Shown piece after piece: positions 40,623-50,659 of a stretch of DNA of 64,000 nt (positions within the stretch are counted from its first letter, which is position 1; the number at the start of each line of letters is the position of its first letter). The position numbers were made by a program, and so were the translations under genes. The stretch lies in contig VOPW01000001.1 in the NCBI GenBank assembly GCA_007994965.1, positions 1,302,001 to 1,366,000 on the forward strand, in the 5' to 3' direction. The notes beneath the pieces were generated by a model that had not been told where the DNA came from, ran no database searches, and saw only the letters and a program-made list of their open reading frames with translations. This stretch comes from Piscinibacter aquaticus (GTDB taxonomy: Bacteria; Pseudomonadota; Gammaproteobacteria; Burkholderiales; Burkholderiaceae_C).

Positions 40623-41563
40623 TCATCCGATGCGGCCGAGCAGCAGGTACTCCATCAGCGCCTTCTGAACGTGCATGCGATTCTCGGCTTCATCCCAGAC
40701 CACGGATTGCGGGCCGTCAATCACCTCGGCCTCGACCTCCTCGCCGCGGTGCGCCGGCAGGCAGTGCATGAACAGGGCGTCGGGTTGCGCCACCGACATC
40801 ATCTGCGCATCGACGCACCAGTCGGCGAAGGCCTTCATGCGGACCTCGTTCTCGGCCTCGTAGCCCATGCTGGTCCACACGTCGGTGGTGACGAGGTGCG
40901 CACCTTCGCAGGCGGCGATCGGGCTCTTGAAGGTCTTCAGGCAACCGGGGTTGCCGACGCCGGACATCTTCGAGTCGATCTCGTAGCCGCTGGGCGTGCT
41001 GACGTGCAGCGTGAAGCCGAGGATGTCGGCCGCCTGCAGCCGGTGTTGGCCATGTTGTTGCCGTCGCCCACCCAGGCCACGGTCTTGCCCTGAAGGCAAT
41101 CGAGTGCGCCGCCTTCGGCGCCGCGTGCGCCGCGATGCTCGATGAAGGTGAAGATGTCGGCCAGGATCTGGCAGGGGTGGTATTCGTTGGTCAGGCCGTT
41201 GATCACCGGCACGCGCGAGTGGGCCGCGAAGCGCTCGAGCTTGGTCTGCTCGAAGGTGCGGATCATCACGATGTCGACCATGCGGCTGATCACGCGTGCG
41301 CTGTCCTCGATCGGCTCGGCGCGGCCGAGCTGGCTGTCGCCGGTGGTCAGGTGCACCACCGAGCCGCCCATCTGGTACATGCCGGCCTCGAAGCTCACGC
41401 GGGTGCGCGTGCTGGCCTTCTCGAAGATCATCGCCAGCGTGCGGTCGACCAGCGGCTGGTACTTCTCGTAGTTCTTGAAGCGCTTCTTGATGATCGCGGT
41501 GCGCTCGAAGAGGTAGGCGTACTCCTCGGCGCGGAAGTCCTTGAACTGCAGGTAGTGCTTCAT
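40623..41563 (-). CDS. argF: Ornithine carbamoyltransferase
   Basis: Converts ornithine and carbamoyl phosphate to citrulline in arginine synthesis. Start chosen at ATG 41563 (MKHYLQFKDFRAEEYAYLFE), the usual N-terminus in the order; in-frame ATG 41584 (MKPGSSL...) and GTG 41593 are upstream alternatives. Carbamoyl-phosphate binding is FEKASTRTRVSFE (S-T-R-T-R); the ornithine site includes HPCQILAD; the C-terminal MHCLPAHRGEEV carries the H-C-L-P motif. A frameshift near 41045, just after DGNNMANT, is the only break. Length is about 313 residues. argD lies 40 bases upstream on the same strand. Confidence 0.95.
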
Positions 41564-41603
41564 CAGGCTGGAGCCGGGTTTCATGGTCTTCACGATCCGC
41601 GCG

Positions 41604-42817
41604 TCAGTTGGCGGGCTCGGCCAGGAACGCCTTGATCAGCGGGCAGAGGAGGGCAACGATCTGCGCCGCCTCGTCTTCCGACAGGATCAGCGGCGGCACC
41701 GGGCGCACCACCTTGTCGGCGGTGACGCTGATCATCAGCCCGGCCTGTGCGGCGCGGCCGAGCAGCTCGCCGCAGGGGCGGGCCAGCTCGATGCCCAGCA
41801 TCAGGCCCTGGCCACGGATCTCCACCACGCCGGCCACGCCGGCGAGCTCGCGCTGCAGCCCGGCCTTCAGCGCTGCGCCGACGCGCTCGGCATTGGCCAG
41901 CAGTCCGTCTTCTTCCATGATGCGCAGCGTCTCGACGCCCGCGCGCATCGCCAGCGGGTTGCCGCCGAAGGTGGTGCCGTGGTTGCCCGGGCCGAGCACG
42001 TTCGCCGCGCGCGGGCCACAGACCACCGCGCCCACCGGCACGCCCGAGCCCAGGCCCTTGGCCAGCGGCATCACGTCGGGGCGGATGCCGGCCCACTGGT
42101 GCGCGAACCACTTGCCGGTGCGGCCGATGCCGCACTGCACCTCGTCGAGCATCAGCAGCCAGCCCTTGTCGTCGCAGAGCTTGCGCACCGCGCGCAGGTA
42201 GTCGACGCTGGCCGGGTTGATGCCGCCTTCGCCCTGAATCACTTCCAGGAAGACGGCGACGATGTTCGGGTTCGTTGCCGCCAGCTTCTCGATCGCGCCG
42301 ACGTCGTTCAGCGGCACGCGCGGAAAGCCCTCGACCAGCGGGCCGAAGCCGGCCTGCACCTTCGGGTTGCCGGTGGCCGACAGCGTGGCGATCGAGCGGC
42401 CGTGGAAGGCGCGCTCGTAGACGACGATCTCCGGCCGCTCGATCCCCTTGTCGTGGCCGAACTTGCGCGCGATCTTCAGCGCCGCCTCGTTGGCTTCCAG
42501 GCCGGTGCTGCAGAAGAACACGTTGGTCAGGCCCGACAGCTCGCACAGCTTCGCGGCGAGCTGTTCCTGCAGCGGCACGTGGTAGTAGTTCGAGCTGTGG
42601 ATCAGCTTGCCGACTGGTCCTGCAGCGCCGGCACCAGCCTGGGGTGCGCGTGCCCCAGCGTATTCACCGCGATGCCGCCCAGGCCGTCGAGGTACTTCCT
42701 GCCCTCGGTGTCCCAGACCCAGCAGCCTCGACCGTGCGAGAGCGCGATCGGCAGCCGGCCGTAGGTCTTCATCACGTGCGGATCGGGGCTGGCAGGCACT
42801 TTTTCCGGGGCGTTCAT
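41604..42817 (-). CDS. argD: Acetylornithine aminotransferase
   Basis: PLP-dependent class III aminotransferase of arginine (and possibly lysine) synthesis, about 404 residues. It starts MNAPEKVPASPDPHVMKTYG at ATG 42817. Conserved parts: LDGLGGIAVNTLGHAHP, the phosphate-binding FCSTGLEANEAALKIAR, LLMLDEVQCGIGRTGKWF with the PLP-stacking Asp/Glu, and the Schiff-base lysine in MPLAKGLGSGVPVGA. One frameshift near 42613 between HPRLVPALQDQ and GKLIHSSNYYHV. It precedes argF by 40 bases and is divergent from the DUF3579 gene; the 201-base gap between them must carry both promoters. Confidence 0.95.
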
Positions 42818-43018
42818 CGCGTTCTCCAGGCCACAGGCGAGGGCGCGATTCTAAGGGTCGCCCCTGAGGCGCCGATAACGCCCCATGGGCGCAACCGATT
42901 CCGGCATCCGACTTGCTGCGACGCAGCAAGCGCAGGGCACAATCGCGGCTGCCGATCGGCCGCTGCTGTGGCCCGAGCCGCCCTGGTGGCTGACTGCGCG
43001 GCATCCCCCGAAGCTCCC

Positions 43019-43357
43019 ATGACCGCCGCCAAACCCCGCGAGATCTTCATCCAGGGCATCACCCTCGAAGGCAAGACCTTCCGACCGAGCGACTGGGCCG
43101 AGCGCACGGCCGGCGCCATGGCCTGCTTCCGGCCCGACGGCGTGCGCACCGGCATCAGCGCCTACATCGGCTATTCGCCCTACTGCGTGCCGCGCGTGAT
43201 CAACGGCGTGAAGTGCGTGATCGTCAACGAGGCGCTGCGCGAGATCGAGCCGATGGCTTGGGACTTCGTGATGAATTTCGCCCGCGACAACCACCTGCAG
43301 ACCAGCGAGGCCTGCCTGCTGCCGGAGACCGGCGGCGAGAAGCCGGGCCCCAAATGA
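43019..43357 (+). CDS. DUF3579 protein
   Basis: Intact, 112 residues. It starts MTAAKPREIFIQGITLEGKT, with FRPSDWAERTAGAMACF and SAYIGYSPYCVPRVINGVKC as the conserved centre and ETGGEKPGPK as the tail. No membrane helix or signal. The family is almost confined to betaproteobacteria, where it recurs beside argD, argF and rpsT, as here. The conserved Cys/Tyr/Pro patch (YSPYCVPRV) might bind a ligand. Function unknown. It ends 2 bases before a strong convergent terminator shared with rpsT. Confidence 0.88.
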   Translation: MTAAKPREIFIQGITLEGKTFRPSDWAERTAGAMACFRPDGVRTGISAYIGYSPYCVPRVINGVKCVIVNEALREIEPMAWDFVMNFARDNHLQTSEACLLPETGGEKPGPK

Positions 43358-43359
43358 CA

Positions 43360-43383
43360 AAGGGCCTGCTGTCGCAGGCCCTT
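43360..43383. terminator. Bidirectional rho-independent terminator between DUF3579 and rpsT
   Basis: AAGGGCCTGC-TGTC-GCAGGCCCTT is a perfect 10-base stem with a 4-base loop between converging genes. Right of it TTCGTTT gives a weak T tract; on the other strand TTTGTCATTT does the same. Strong positional support on both sides. Confidence 0.85.
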
Positions 43384-43405
43384 CGTTTCCACCCCAGGAT
43401 GTGTC

Positions 43406-43699
43406 TTAGGCGGCGAGCGCCTTGATCTTGGCCGACAGGCGGCTCTTGTGGCGGGCGGCCTTGTTCTTGTGGAACAGGCCCTTGTCGGCCACGGAATCGA
43501 TCACGCTCTGGGCGGCCTTGAAGATCTCGGCGGCCTTGGACTTGTCGCCGGCGACGACGGCCTTCTGGACGTTCTTGATGACGGTACGGAACTTCGAGCG
43601 CAGCGCGGTGTTGGCGGCGTTGAGCTTGACGTCCTGGCGGGCGCGCTTGCGGCCCGACGCGATACGAACGGTCTTCTTGGCTTTGGAGGAGGTGGCCAT
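43406..43699 (-). CDS. rpsT: 30S ribosomal protein S20
   Basis: Primary 16S rRNA-binding protein of the small subunit. Intact, 97 residues: [20 protein letters not shown], a Lys/Arg-rich helical chain with [19 protein letters not shown] and [20 protein letters not shown], ending IKALAA. Base composition and codon use look like those of a highly expressed gene (A/G-ended Lys codons). A longer in-frame extension upstream is rejected because the family starts at this Met. CCAGGACAG upstream of the ATG is the ribosome site. It is transcribed alone, divergent from murJ. Confidence 0.98.
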   Translation of the reverse strand: MATSSKAKKTVRIASGRKRARQDVKLNAANTALRSKFRTVIKNVQKAVVAGDKSKAAEIFKAAQSVIDSVADKGLFHKNKAARHKSRLSAKIKALAA

Positions 43700-43735
43700 G
43701 CTGTAGCTGCTGTCCTGGGTGGAGCAAAGACCGCG

Positions 43736-43741
43736 AATATA
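43736..43741 (-). promoter_or_regulatory. -10 element of the rpsT promoter
   Basis: TATATT on the minus strand, 37 bases from the rpsT ATG, giving a leader of about 30 bases with an AGGACAG ribosome site. The -35 interval (about 43759-43764, read TTATAG on the minus strand) coincides with the -10 box of murJ, so the two promoters overlap. Assignment by position and match only. Confidence 0.55.
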
Positions 43742-43759
43742 GCACATCCAGGCGATACC

Positions 43760-43765
43760 TATAAT
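43760..43765 (+). promoter_or_regulatory. -10 element of the murJ promoter
   Basis: A perfect TATAAT only 12 bases upstream of the murJ ATG. Transcription would begin about 43772, leaving a leader of about 6 bases without a Shine-Dalgarno sequence, so a nearly leaderless mRNA is implied. The -35 interval overlaps the rpsT -10 box. No good TTGACA is visible. Confidence 0.6.
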
Positions 43766-43777
43766 GGCTCGCACCTC

Positions 43778-45332
43778 ATGAATCTTCTGCGGGCCGCCTC
43801 CACCGTCTCCTTTTCACGCTGGCCTCGCGCATCACCGGGCTGGCCCGCGAGGCGATCGTCGCCGCGGCCTTCGGCGCCAGCGGCTTCATGGACGCCTTCC
43901 AGGTGGCTTTCCGCATCCGAACCTGCTGCGCCGGCTGTTCGCCGAGGGCGCCTTTTCGCAGGCCTTCGTTCCCATCCTGGCCCAGACGCGCGCGACGGAA
44001 GGCGACGAGGTCACCCGCCGCCTGATCGACGCCGTGGCCACCGTGCTGTTCTGGGCGCTGCTGGCCACCTGCGCGATCGGCGTGGTGGCCTCGCCGGTGG
44101 TCGTCTGGCTGATCGCCTCCGGCCTCGAGCGCTTCGACGACGCCGTGCTGATGACGCGGGTGATGTTTCCCTACATCGGCTTCATGTCGCTGGTCGCGCT
44201 GTCGGCCGGCATCCTCAACACCTGGAAGCGCTTCGCCGTGCCGGCGGCCACGCCGGTGCTGCTCAACCTCGCGGTGATCGCCGCGGCCTGGGGACTGGCG
44301 CCAATGCTGAAGGAGCGGGGCATCGAGCCGATCTATGCATTGGCCATCGGCGTGATGCTCGGCGGCGTGCTGCAGCTGGCCGTGCAGGTCCCGGCGCTGC
44401 TTCGTATCGGTGCGCTGCCCCGCATCGGCCTCGGGCCGTCTTCGTTGCGCGCGGCCTTTCACCACCCGGGCGTGCTGCGCGTGCTCAAGCAGATGGCGCC
44501 GGCGCTGCTGGGTGTGTCGGTGGCGCAGCTGTCACTGCTGATCAACACGCAGATCGCTTCGCACCAGGGCGTGGGCGCGGTGTCGTGGCTCACCTATGCC
44601 GACCGGCTGATGGAGTTCCCGACCGCGCTGCTCGGCGTCGCGCTGGGCGTGGTGCTGCTGCCGCAGCTCTCGGCGGCGCAGGCCACCGGCGAATCGGCAC
44701 GCTACTCCGGCCTGCTCGACTGGGGGCTGCGGCTGGTGACGCTGCTCGCGCTGCCCTGCGCGGTGGCGCTGCTCGTCTTTCCGCAGGCGCTGGTGGCGGT
44801 GCTGTATCACTACGGTGCGATCACGCCGCGCGACGTCGAGCGCACGTCGCTCGCGTTGATGGGCTACGGCGTCGGGCTGATGGGGCTGGTGGGCGTGAAG
44901 ATCCTCGCGCCAGGCTTCTACGCGCGCCAGGACATCCGCACGCCGGTGCGCATCGCCATCGTCGTGCTGGTGCTGACGCAGCTGATGAACCTCGTCTTCG
45001 TGCCGGTGTTCGGCCACGCCGGGCTGGCGCTGTCGATCGGCCTGGGCGCCTTGATCAATGCCGGCTGGCTGTTCGTCGGGCTGCGCCGTGCGGGGCTGTA
45101 CACGCCGGAACCGGGCTGGGGGCTGTTCGCGCTGCGCGTGCTGCTGGCCACCGCGCTGATGGGTGCGCTGCTGGTGTGGTGCTCGCACTCGATCGACTGG
45201 ATCGGCCTGCGCGCCCAGCCCTGGCTGCGCGTGGGCCTGCTGGCTGCCTGCATCGGCGCGGCGGTGGCGCTGTACTTCGCCACCCTGCTGGCCACGGGCC
45301 TCAAGCTTCGCCAATTCATCCGCCGCGGCTAA
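43778..45332 (+). CDS. murJ: Lipid II flippase MurJ
   Basis: Essential multispanning MOP-superfamily flippase that moves lipid II across the inner membrane. It begins [12 protein letters not shown], and two frameshifts follow near 43812 (one C missing, giving [15 protein letters not shown]) and near 43920 (one C missing, giving [20 protein letters not shown]). From there the frame is open: [53 protein letters not shown] with the family-defining charged residues, and [18 protein letters not shown]. About 14 helices, about 518 residues, ending LRQFIRRG. Followed by the SirB1-like gene after 9 bases. The rpsT-murJ divergence is conserved in betaproteobacteria. Confidence 0.95.
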
Positions 45333-45341
45333 ACTGGTTGC

Positions 45342-46211
45342 ATGGCCGGTCCGTTGCACTTCGAGCCGCCCAGCGCGCTGGAGTATTTCGGCACGCTGGT
45401 CGCCGACGATGCCAGCCTGCCGATGCTGGAGGCTGCCGCCTCGCTGGCGCAGGACGACCACCCCGAACTCGACACCGGATCGGTGCTCGCCGACATCGAC
45501 GCGCTGGCCGACAAGCTCAGGCGCCGCATTCCCGCCGATGCCGTGCCGCTGCAGCGGCTGCGCTGGCTCAATCGCTTCTTCTTCCACGAGCTGGGGTTTG
45601 CCGGCAACGTCAACGACTACTACGACCCGGCCAACAGCTATCTGCATCGGGTGCTGGAAACGCGCCGCGGCATCCCGATCACGCTGGCGCTGATCTACAT
45701 CGAGCTGGCCACGCAGGTGGGGTTGCATGCCCGTGGCGTGTCGTTCCCAGGACATTTCCTCGTCAAACTGAAGATGCCGCAGGGCGAGGTGGTGATCGAT
45801 CCGTTCACCGGCCAATCGCTGTCGCGCGAGGAGCTCGACGAACTGCTGCAGCCCTACAAGCGCAGCCGCGGCCTGACCGGGGAGTTCGATGCGCCGCTCG
45901 GCCTGTTCCTGCAGACGGCGCCGCCGCGCGACGTGATCGCGCGCATGCTGCGCAACCTGAAGGAGATCCACCGCGGCGCCGAAGACTGGCCGCGACTGCT
46001 GGCGGTGCTCAACCGGCTGGTGCTGCTGCTGCCGCAGGCCTGGGAGGAGCGGCGCGACCGAGGGCTGGTGCTGGCCGAGCTCGGCCTGAACGGCCCCGCG
46101 GCCGGCGATCTGGCCGAGTATCTGCAGAACGCCGGCGAAGCGCAGGACCGCCACGCCATCTCGGCCCGTCTGGCCGAACTGCGCCGGCAGGGCTCGCCGC
46201 GTCTGCACTGA
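45342..46211 (+). CDS. SirB1-family protein (transglutaminase-like / TPR)
   Basis: Intact, 289 residues. The N-terminal SirB1 domain has LRWLNRFFFHELGFAGNVND, YDPANSYLHRVLETRRGIPI and LALIYIELATQVGLHARGVS, then FPGHFLVKL. The family derives from a transglutaminase-like fold in which the cysteine position is here taken by other residues (RRGIPITLALIY), so catalysis is doubtful. The C-terminal ~80 residues are helical tetratricopeptide-like (VIARMLRNLKEIHRGAEDW, LLAVLNRLVLLLPQAW). It follows murJ by 9 bases. Proteins of this family are widespread with no proven function. The protein is cytoplasmic. Confidence 0.88.
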   Translation: MAGPLHFEPPSALEYFGTLVADDASLPMLEAAASLAQDDHPELDTGSVLADIDALADKLRRRIPADAVPLQRLRWLNRFFFHELGFAGNVNDYYDPANSYLHRVLETRRGIPITLALIYIELATQVGLHARGVSFPGHFLVKLKMPQGEVVIDPFTGQSLSREELDELLQPYKRSRGLTGEFDAPLGLFLQTAPPRDVIARMLRNLKEIHRGAEDWPRLLAVLNRLVLLLPQAWEERRDRGLVLAELGLNGPAAGDLAEYLQNAGEAQDRHAISARLAELRRQGSPRLH

Positions 46212-46251
46212 GCACGGCCGCGCAGGGCCGGCCCGTAGAATGCGCGGCCGC

Positions 46252-47311
46252 ATGACCCTCACCCCCGCTCAACGCCGCAGCCTCACGTGGGCCGCCATTG
46301 CCGCGGCTGCCACGCTGCTGCTGTGGCTGCTGGCGCCGGTGCTCACCCCTTCATCGTGGCTGCGGTGCTGGCTTACGCGCTGCACCCGGCGGTGGAGCGG
46401 CTGGCCGCCCGGCGCGTGCCGCGGCTGGTCGCGGTGATGTTCGTCGAGGTGGTGTTCATCATCGCGGTGCTGGCCGTGCTGCTGCTGATCGTGCCGATCA
46501 TCTCGAAGGAACTGCCGCTGCTGCGCGAGCAGATCCCGCTGCTGGCCGACAAGCTCAACCGAAACCTCTCGCCGTGGCTGGCCCAGTTCGGCATCCACGT
46601 GGCGCTGGACATCGCCGGCATCAAGGCCTTCGTGCTGAAGTACCTCAACGCCAACCTCGAGGACGGCGGCGACCGCGCTGAGCTCGGCGCGCATCGGCGG
46701 CAGCATCGTGCTGGCGGTGATCGGCAACCTGGTGCTCGTGCCGGTCGTGCTCTTCTACCTGCTCGACGACTGGCCGCAGCTGGTGCAGCGCGCCCAGGCG
46801 ATGATCCCGCCGCGCCTGCGCGACGGCGTGACCGGATTCCTCGACGAGTGCGACGGCGTGCTCGGCCAGTACCTGCGCGGCCAGCTGCTGGTGATGCTGA
46901 CGCTCGCCGCGTTCTACAGCATCGGCCTCGCGCTGTTCGGCTTCGATCTGGCGCTGCCGGTGGGCGTGTTCACCGGTCTGGCGATCTTCATTCCCTACCT
47001 CGGCTTCGGCCTCGGCCTGGTGCTGGCGCTGCTGGCCGGCGTGCTTCAGTTCGCCAGCTGGTACGGCGTCATCGCGGTGGCGGTGGTGTTCGGCATCGGC
47101 CAGCTGGTCGAGAGCCTCTGGCTCACGCCGCGCCACGGTGGGCGAGCGCATCGGCATGAATCCGCTGATGGTCATCTTCGCGCTGCTCGCCTTCGGCCAC
47201 CTGTTCGGTTTCGTCGGTGTGCTGATCGCGCTGCCGGTCAGCGCGCTGATCGTGGTGGCGGTGCGGCGGCTGCAGGCCGCCTACCTCGCCAGCCCCCTGT
47301 ACCGCGGATGA
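46252..47311 (+). CDS. AI-2E/PerM-family transporter, frameshifted
   Basis: Polytopic membrane protein, about 352 residues. ATG 46252 gives MTLTPAQRRSLTWAAIAAAA; ATG 46240 is an alternative. Family features: TPFIVAAVLAYALHPAVERL after a frameshift near 46355, LLREQIPLLADKLNRNLSPW, VLVPVVLFYLLDDWPQLV after a break near 46678, and GLAIFIPYLGFGLGLVLALL. After a break near 47142, VGERIGMNPLMVIFALLAFG and VGVLIALPVSALIVV lead to the end. The name AI-2E covers transporters with various substrates; some members export Na+. The stop overlaps the hda start (ATGA), as the perM-hda pair does in many proteobacteria. Confidence 0.9.
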
Positions 47312-47991
47312 AGCAGCTGCCGCTGGCCATCGGCGCGATCGGAGAGGGCCCCGACCAGAGCTTCGCCAGCTTCATGGCTGGGCCCAACGGCGCCGCGCTG
47401 GCGCACTTGCAGGGCAGCGGCCTGCGCCGTTCGCCGGTGACCTACCTGTGGGGCGGCAGCGGCACCGGAAAGACCCACCTGCTGCGCGCGCTGACGCGCC
47501 ATGCGCATGACCAGGGACAGCGCAGCGGCTGGTTCGAGCCCGCAACGGCCTTGCCCTGGGAAATCGACGAAGCCTGGTCGCTCCTGGTGATCGACGACTG
47601 CGACGGCCTGGACGAGGCCCGCCAGCACGCCGCCTTCGCGCTGTTCGTCGATGCCACCACGCACGGCATCACCGTGGCCACCGCGGGCCGCCTGCCGCCG
47701 GTGGACCTGCCGTTGCGAGAGGATCTGCGCACCCGGCTCGGCTGGGGCCACGTCTTCGCGCTGCAGCCGCTGGGCGAAGCCGAGATGCGCGCCGCGCTGC
47801 GCCGAGAGGCCGACCGACGCGGCGTCTTCCTCTCCGACGAGGTGATGGACTACCTGCTGACCCGCTTCGAGCGCAACCTCAAGCCGCTGATGGCGCAGCT
47901 CGACCGGCTCGACCGCTTCTCGCTGGCCCACCAGCGCGCCATCACCGTGCCGATGCTCAAGCTGATGCTCGCCGAGGAGGGCGCGCCGTGA
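47308..47991 (+). CDS. hda: DnaA regulatory inactivator Hda
   Basis: AAA+ protein that, with the DNA polymerase sliding clamp, stimulates ATP hydrolysis by DnaA and so prevents re-initiation of replication. Intact, 227 residues. The N-terminal MKQLPLAIG holds the clamp-binding sequence (QLPLAI, like QLSLPL in E. coli). Walker A is GGSGTGKTHLL (residues 49-59), Walker B LLVIDDCDGL, and sensor/box VII region PPVDLPLREDLRTRLGWG carries the arginine-finger Arg. C-terminal helices contain MDYLLTRFERNLKPLMAQLD. It overlaps perM at its start and the HAD gene at its end by four bases each. Confidence 0.95.
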   Translation: MKQLPLAIGAIGEGPDQSFASFMAGPNGAALAHLQGSGLRRSPVTYLWGGSGTGKTHLLRALTRHAHDQGQRSGWFEPATALPWEIDEAWSLLVIDDCDGLDEARQHAAFALFVDATTHGITVATAGRLPPVDLPLREDLRTRLGWGHVFALQPLGEAEMRAALRREADRRGVFLSDEVMDYLLTRFERNLKPLMAQLDRLDRFSLAHQRAITVPMLKLMLAEEGAP

Positions 47992-48658
47992 ACCTGACCC
48001 TGTTCGACCTCGACGAGACCCTGCTGCCGCTGGATTCCGACCACGCCTGGGGCGAGTTCGTGATCCGCCTCGGCTGGGTCGACGAGGCCGCGTTCCGGCG
48101 GCGCAACGACGAATTCTTCGCCCAGTACAAGGCAGGTGCGCTGGACATCCATGCCTACGTGGCCTTCGCCACCGAGCCGCTGCGCGATCGCGGCCCCGAG
48201 GCGGCGGCGGCCGCGCATGCGCAGTTCATGCGCGAGGTGGTGCAGCCGGCGCTGCGCCCGCAGGCGCTCGATCTGGTGCGCGGCCACCTGGCGCAGGGCG
48301 ACCGGTCGCGCTGGTCACGGCCACCAACGACTTCGTCACCGCGCCGATCGCTCGCGCGCTGGGCATCGACACGCTGATCGCCGTGCGCCTCGAACGCGGC
48401 CCGGGCGGTACCATCACGGGCCGCATTGCCGGTACGCCGAGCTATCGCGAGGGCAAGGTGGTGCGGGTGGGCGAGTGGCTCGGCGAAATTGGCCGCGGCT
48501 GGAGCGACTTCGATCGCATCAGCGTCTACAGCGACTCGCCCAACGACCTGCCGCTGCTCGAGCGCGCCACCGACCCCGTGGCGACCAACCCGTCGCCGGC
48601 GCTGGAAGCCGTGGCCCGCGAGCGCGGCTGGCGCATCCTCAGACTGTTCGAACAATGA
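47988..48658 (+). CDS. HAD-superfamily hydrolase (IB, SerB-like), frameshifted
   Basis: Small-molecule phosphatase, about 223 residues. The catalytic aspartate motif is FDLDETLLPLDSDHAW (D-x-D-x-T). Motif II Ser/Thr lies in ALVTATNDFVTAPIA after a frameshift near 48305, the motif III lysine region is YREGKVVRVGEWL, and motif IV acidic pair in VYSDSPNDLPLLE. The all-helical cap is of the IB type (REVVQPALRPQALDLV). Members close to hda in betaproteobacteria are often annotated as histidinol-phosphatase-like; the substrate is not proven here. Start and stop overlap neighbours (ATGA both sides). Confidence 0.9.
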
Positions 48659-50166
48659 TCAAGAAATTCATCGACAAGCTGCTGGGCAAGGGCCCGAAGT
48701 CGGCCTCCGGCGCGCCGCTGGGCAAGCGTGTGGAGGTGCCGAAGGAGCAGCACGGCATCGATCTGGCACTCGTCGACGAGCGCGCCATCAAGGTGGTGAA
48801 GACGCTGGCCGAGGCTGGCCACGAGGCCTACATCGTCGGCGGCGCGGTGCGCGACCTGCTGCTCGGCCTGCGGCCCAAGGATTTCGACGTGGCCACCAGC
48901 GCCACGCCGGAGCAGGTGAAGGCGCTGTTCCGTCGCGCCTTCATCATCGGCCGGCGCTTCCGCATCGTGCACGTCGTGTTCGGCCGCGGGCGTGACCACG
49001 AGGTGATCGAGGTCTCGACCTTCCGCGCGCTGATCGACGCCACCGCCACCGAGCAGGTGGCCGGCAACGAGAAGACCTCCAAGGGCGAGCTCGCGAACAA
49101 GACCAGCGTGGTCGACGCCAGCGGCCGTGTGCTGCGCGACAACGTCTGGGGCCCGCAGATCGAGGATGCGGCGCGGCGCGATTTCACCGTCAACGCGATG
49201 TACTACGACCCGCAGCGCGAGCTGGTGGTCGACTACCACGGCGGCCTGGCCGATGCGAAGAAGAAGCTGCTGCGCATGATCGGCGACCCGGCCACGCGCT
49301 ACCGCGAGGATCCGGTGCGCATCATCCGCGTGGTGCGCTTCGCGGCCAAGCTGGGCTTCGAGATCGAGCCGAAGACGCGCGCGCCGATCCAGGAGATGGC
49401 CGCACTGCTCGACAACGTGCCCGCCTCGCGCACCTTCGACGAGATGATCAAGCTGCTGCAGACCGGCCACGCGCTGGCCAGCATCGAGCAACTGCGCAAG
49501 CAGGGCCTGCACCGAGGTGTCTTCCCGGTGCTCGACGTGGCGCTCGACGAGGCCCAGCGCCACGACGGCCGCGAGAAGTTCGTGCAGCTGGCGCTGGCCG
49601 ACACCGACCGCCGCGTCAACGAGGGCAAGCCGGTGGCGCCGAGCTTCATGCTCGCCTGCATGCTGTGGCACGACGTGCTCGACCGCTGGCAGAAGATCAA
49701 GGCGAAGGGCGAACCGCCGTTCCCGGCACTGCAGCAGGCCATCGACGCGGCCTTCGACGCGCGCATCGGCGACATCTCCGGCCGCGGCAAGCTCGGCGCC
49801 GACATGCGCGAGATCTGGATGATGCAGCCGCGCTTCGACCGGCGCAGCGGCCGTGTGCCCTACACGCTGATCGAGCAGCCGCGCTTCCGCGCCGGCTTCG
49901 ACTTCCTGCGCCTGCGCGCCGATGCCGGCGAGATCGACGCCGAGCTGGCCGAGTGGTGGGAAGATTTCTCGCTGGGCAGCGACGAGGAGCGCGAGGCGCT
50001 GATCGAGCAGGCCCGTGAATCCGAGGGCAGGCGTCGTGGCGCTTCCGGCGGCGCGGCGGAACCGGCAGGTGATCCGGCGAAGAAGCGGCGCCGGCGCCGG
50101 CGCAAGCCCGCCGGGGCCGGACCCGCGCCGACGACGGAGGGCGCTCCGCCGGCCTCGGGTGACTGA
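48655..50166 (+). CDS. pcnB: Poly(A) polymerase I
   Basis: Adds poly(A) tails that promote RNA decay. Intact, 503 residues. Nucleotidyltransferase motif: [20 protein letters not shown] with catalytic Asp76 and Asp78; [17 protein letters not shown] (RRxx-I-GRRF pattern that separates poly(A) polymerases from CCA-adding enzymes), and the [13 protein letters not shown] motif. The C-terminus is a basic tail ([13 protein letters not shown]) that probably binds [14 protein letters not shown] is the conserved start. ATG overlaps the HAD stop; the stop overlaps the folK start by 8 bases. Confidence 0.95.
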   Translation: MIKKFIDKLLGKGPKSASGAPLGKRVEVPKEQHGIDLALVDERAIKVVKTLAEAGHEAYIVGGAVRDLLLGLRPKDFDVATSATPEQVKALFRRAFIIGRRFRIVHVVFGRGRDHEVIEVSTFRALIDATATEQVAGNEKTSKGELANKTSVVDASGRVLRDNVWGPQIEDAARRDFTVNAMYYDPQRELVVDYHGGLADAKKKLLRMIGDPATRYREDPVRIIRVVRFAAKLGFEIEPKTRAPIQEMAALLDNVPASRTFDEMIKLLQTGHALASIEQLRKQGLHRGVFPVLDVALDEAQRHDGREKFVQLALADTDRRVNEGKPVAPSFMLACMLWHDVLDRWQKIKAKGEPPFPALQQAIDAAFDARIGDISGRGKLGADMREIWMMQPRFDRRSGRVPYTLIEQPRFRAGFDFLRLRADAGEIDAELAEWWEDFSLGSDEEREALIEQARESEGRRRGASGGAAEPAGDPAKKRRRRRRKPAGAGPAPTTEGAPPASGD

Positions 50167-50659
50167 GCGCGCCGTGGCCAACCGCCTCGTCTACGTCGGC
50201 CTGGGCGCCAACCTCGGTGATGCGCGAGCCGCGCTGCGGTCGGCGCTTTCGGCGTTGGCGAAGCTTCCTGACACCTCGCTGCTTCGCGCGTCTTCCGCCC
50301 GGCGCAGCGCGCCAATCGACTCGAGCGGGCCGGACTACCTGAATGCCGTGGCCGAGCTGCGCACCGCGCTCGCGCCGCTCGACCTGTTGCACCGCCTGCA
50401 GGCGATCGAACTCGCGCATGGGCGCGAGCGCCCGTACCGCAACGCGCCGCGCACGCTAGACCTCGATCTGCTGCTGCACGATGACGTCACCCTCGACACG
50501 CCCGAACTGACGCTGCCGCATCCGCGCGCCCATGAGCGCGCCTTCGTGCTCGCGCCGCTGGCCGAACTCGCCCCGGCGCTCGTCATTCCCGGCCGCGGCA
50601 CGGTGAACGATCTGCTGGCCGCCGTGGCCGACCAACGCATCGAGAGGCTCCCTGCATGA
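50159..50659 (+). CDS. folK: 6-hydroxymethyl-7,8-dihydropterin pyrophosphokinase
   Basis: Transfers pyrophosphate from ATP to the pterin in folate synthesis. About 166 residues from GTG 50159 ([20 protein letters not shown]); GTG 50174 is an alternative five codons on. HPPK landmarks: [64 protein letters not shown] with the two metal-binding Asp residues, and [19 protein letters not shown]. Intact. The start overlaps pcnB by 8 bases and the stop overlaps the DUF486 start. pcnB-folK is a conserved pair in this order. Confidence 0.93.
   Translation: MTERAVANRLVYVGLGANLGDARAALRSALSALAKLPDTSLLRASSARRSAPIDSSGPDYLNAVAELRTALAPLDLLHRLQAIELAHGRERPYRNAPRTLDLDLLLHDDVTLDTPELTLPHPRAHERAFVLAPLAELAPALVIPGRGTVNDLLAAVADQRIERLPA

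Noticed and set aside
43448-46255. A 935-residue plus-strand open frame across rpsT, murJ and the SirB1-like gene
   Set aside because: It is out of frame with all three recognisable genes and consists of Arg/Ala/Gly-rich shadow translation.
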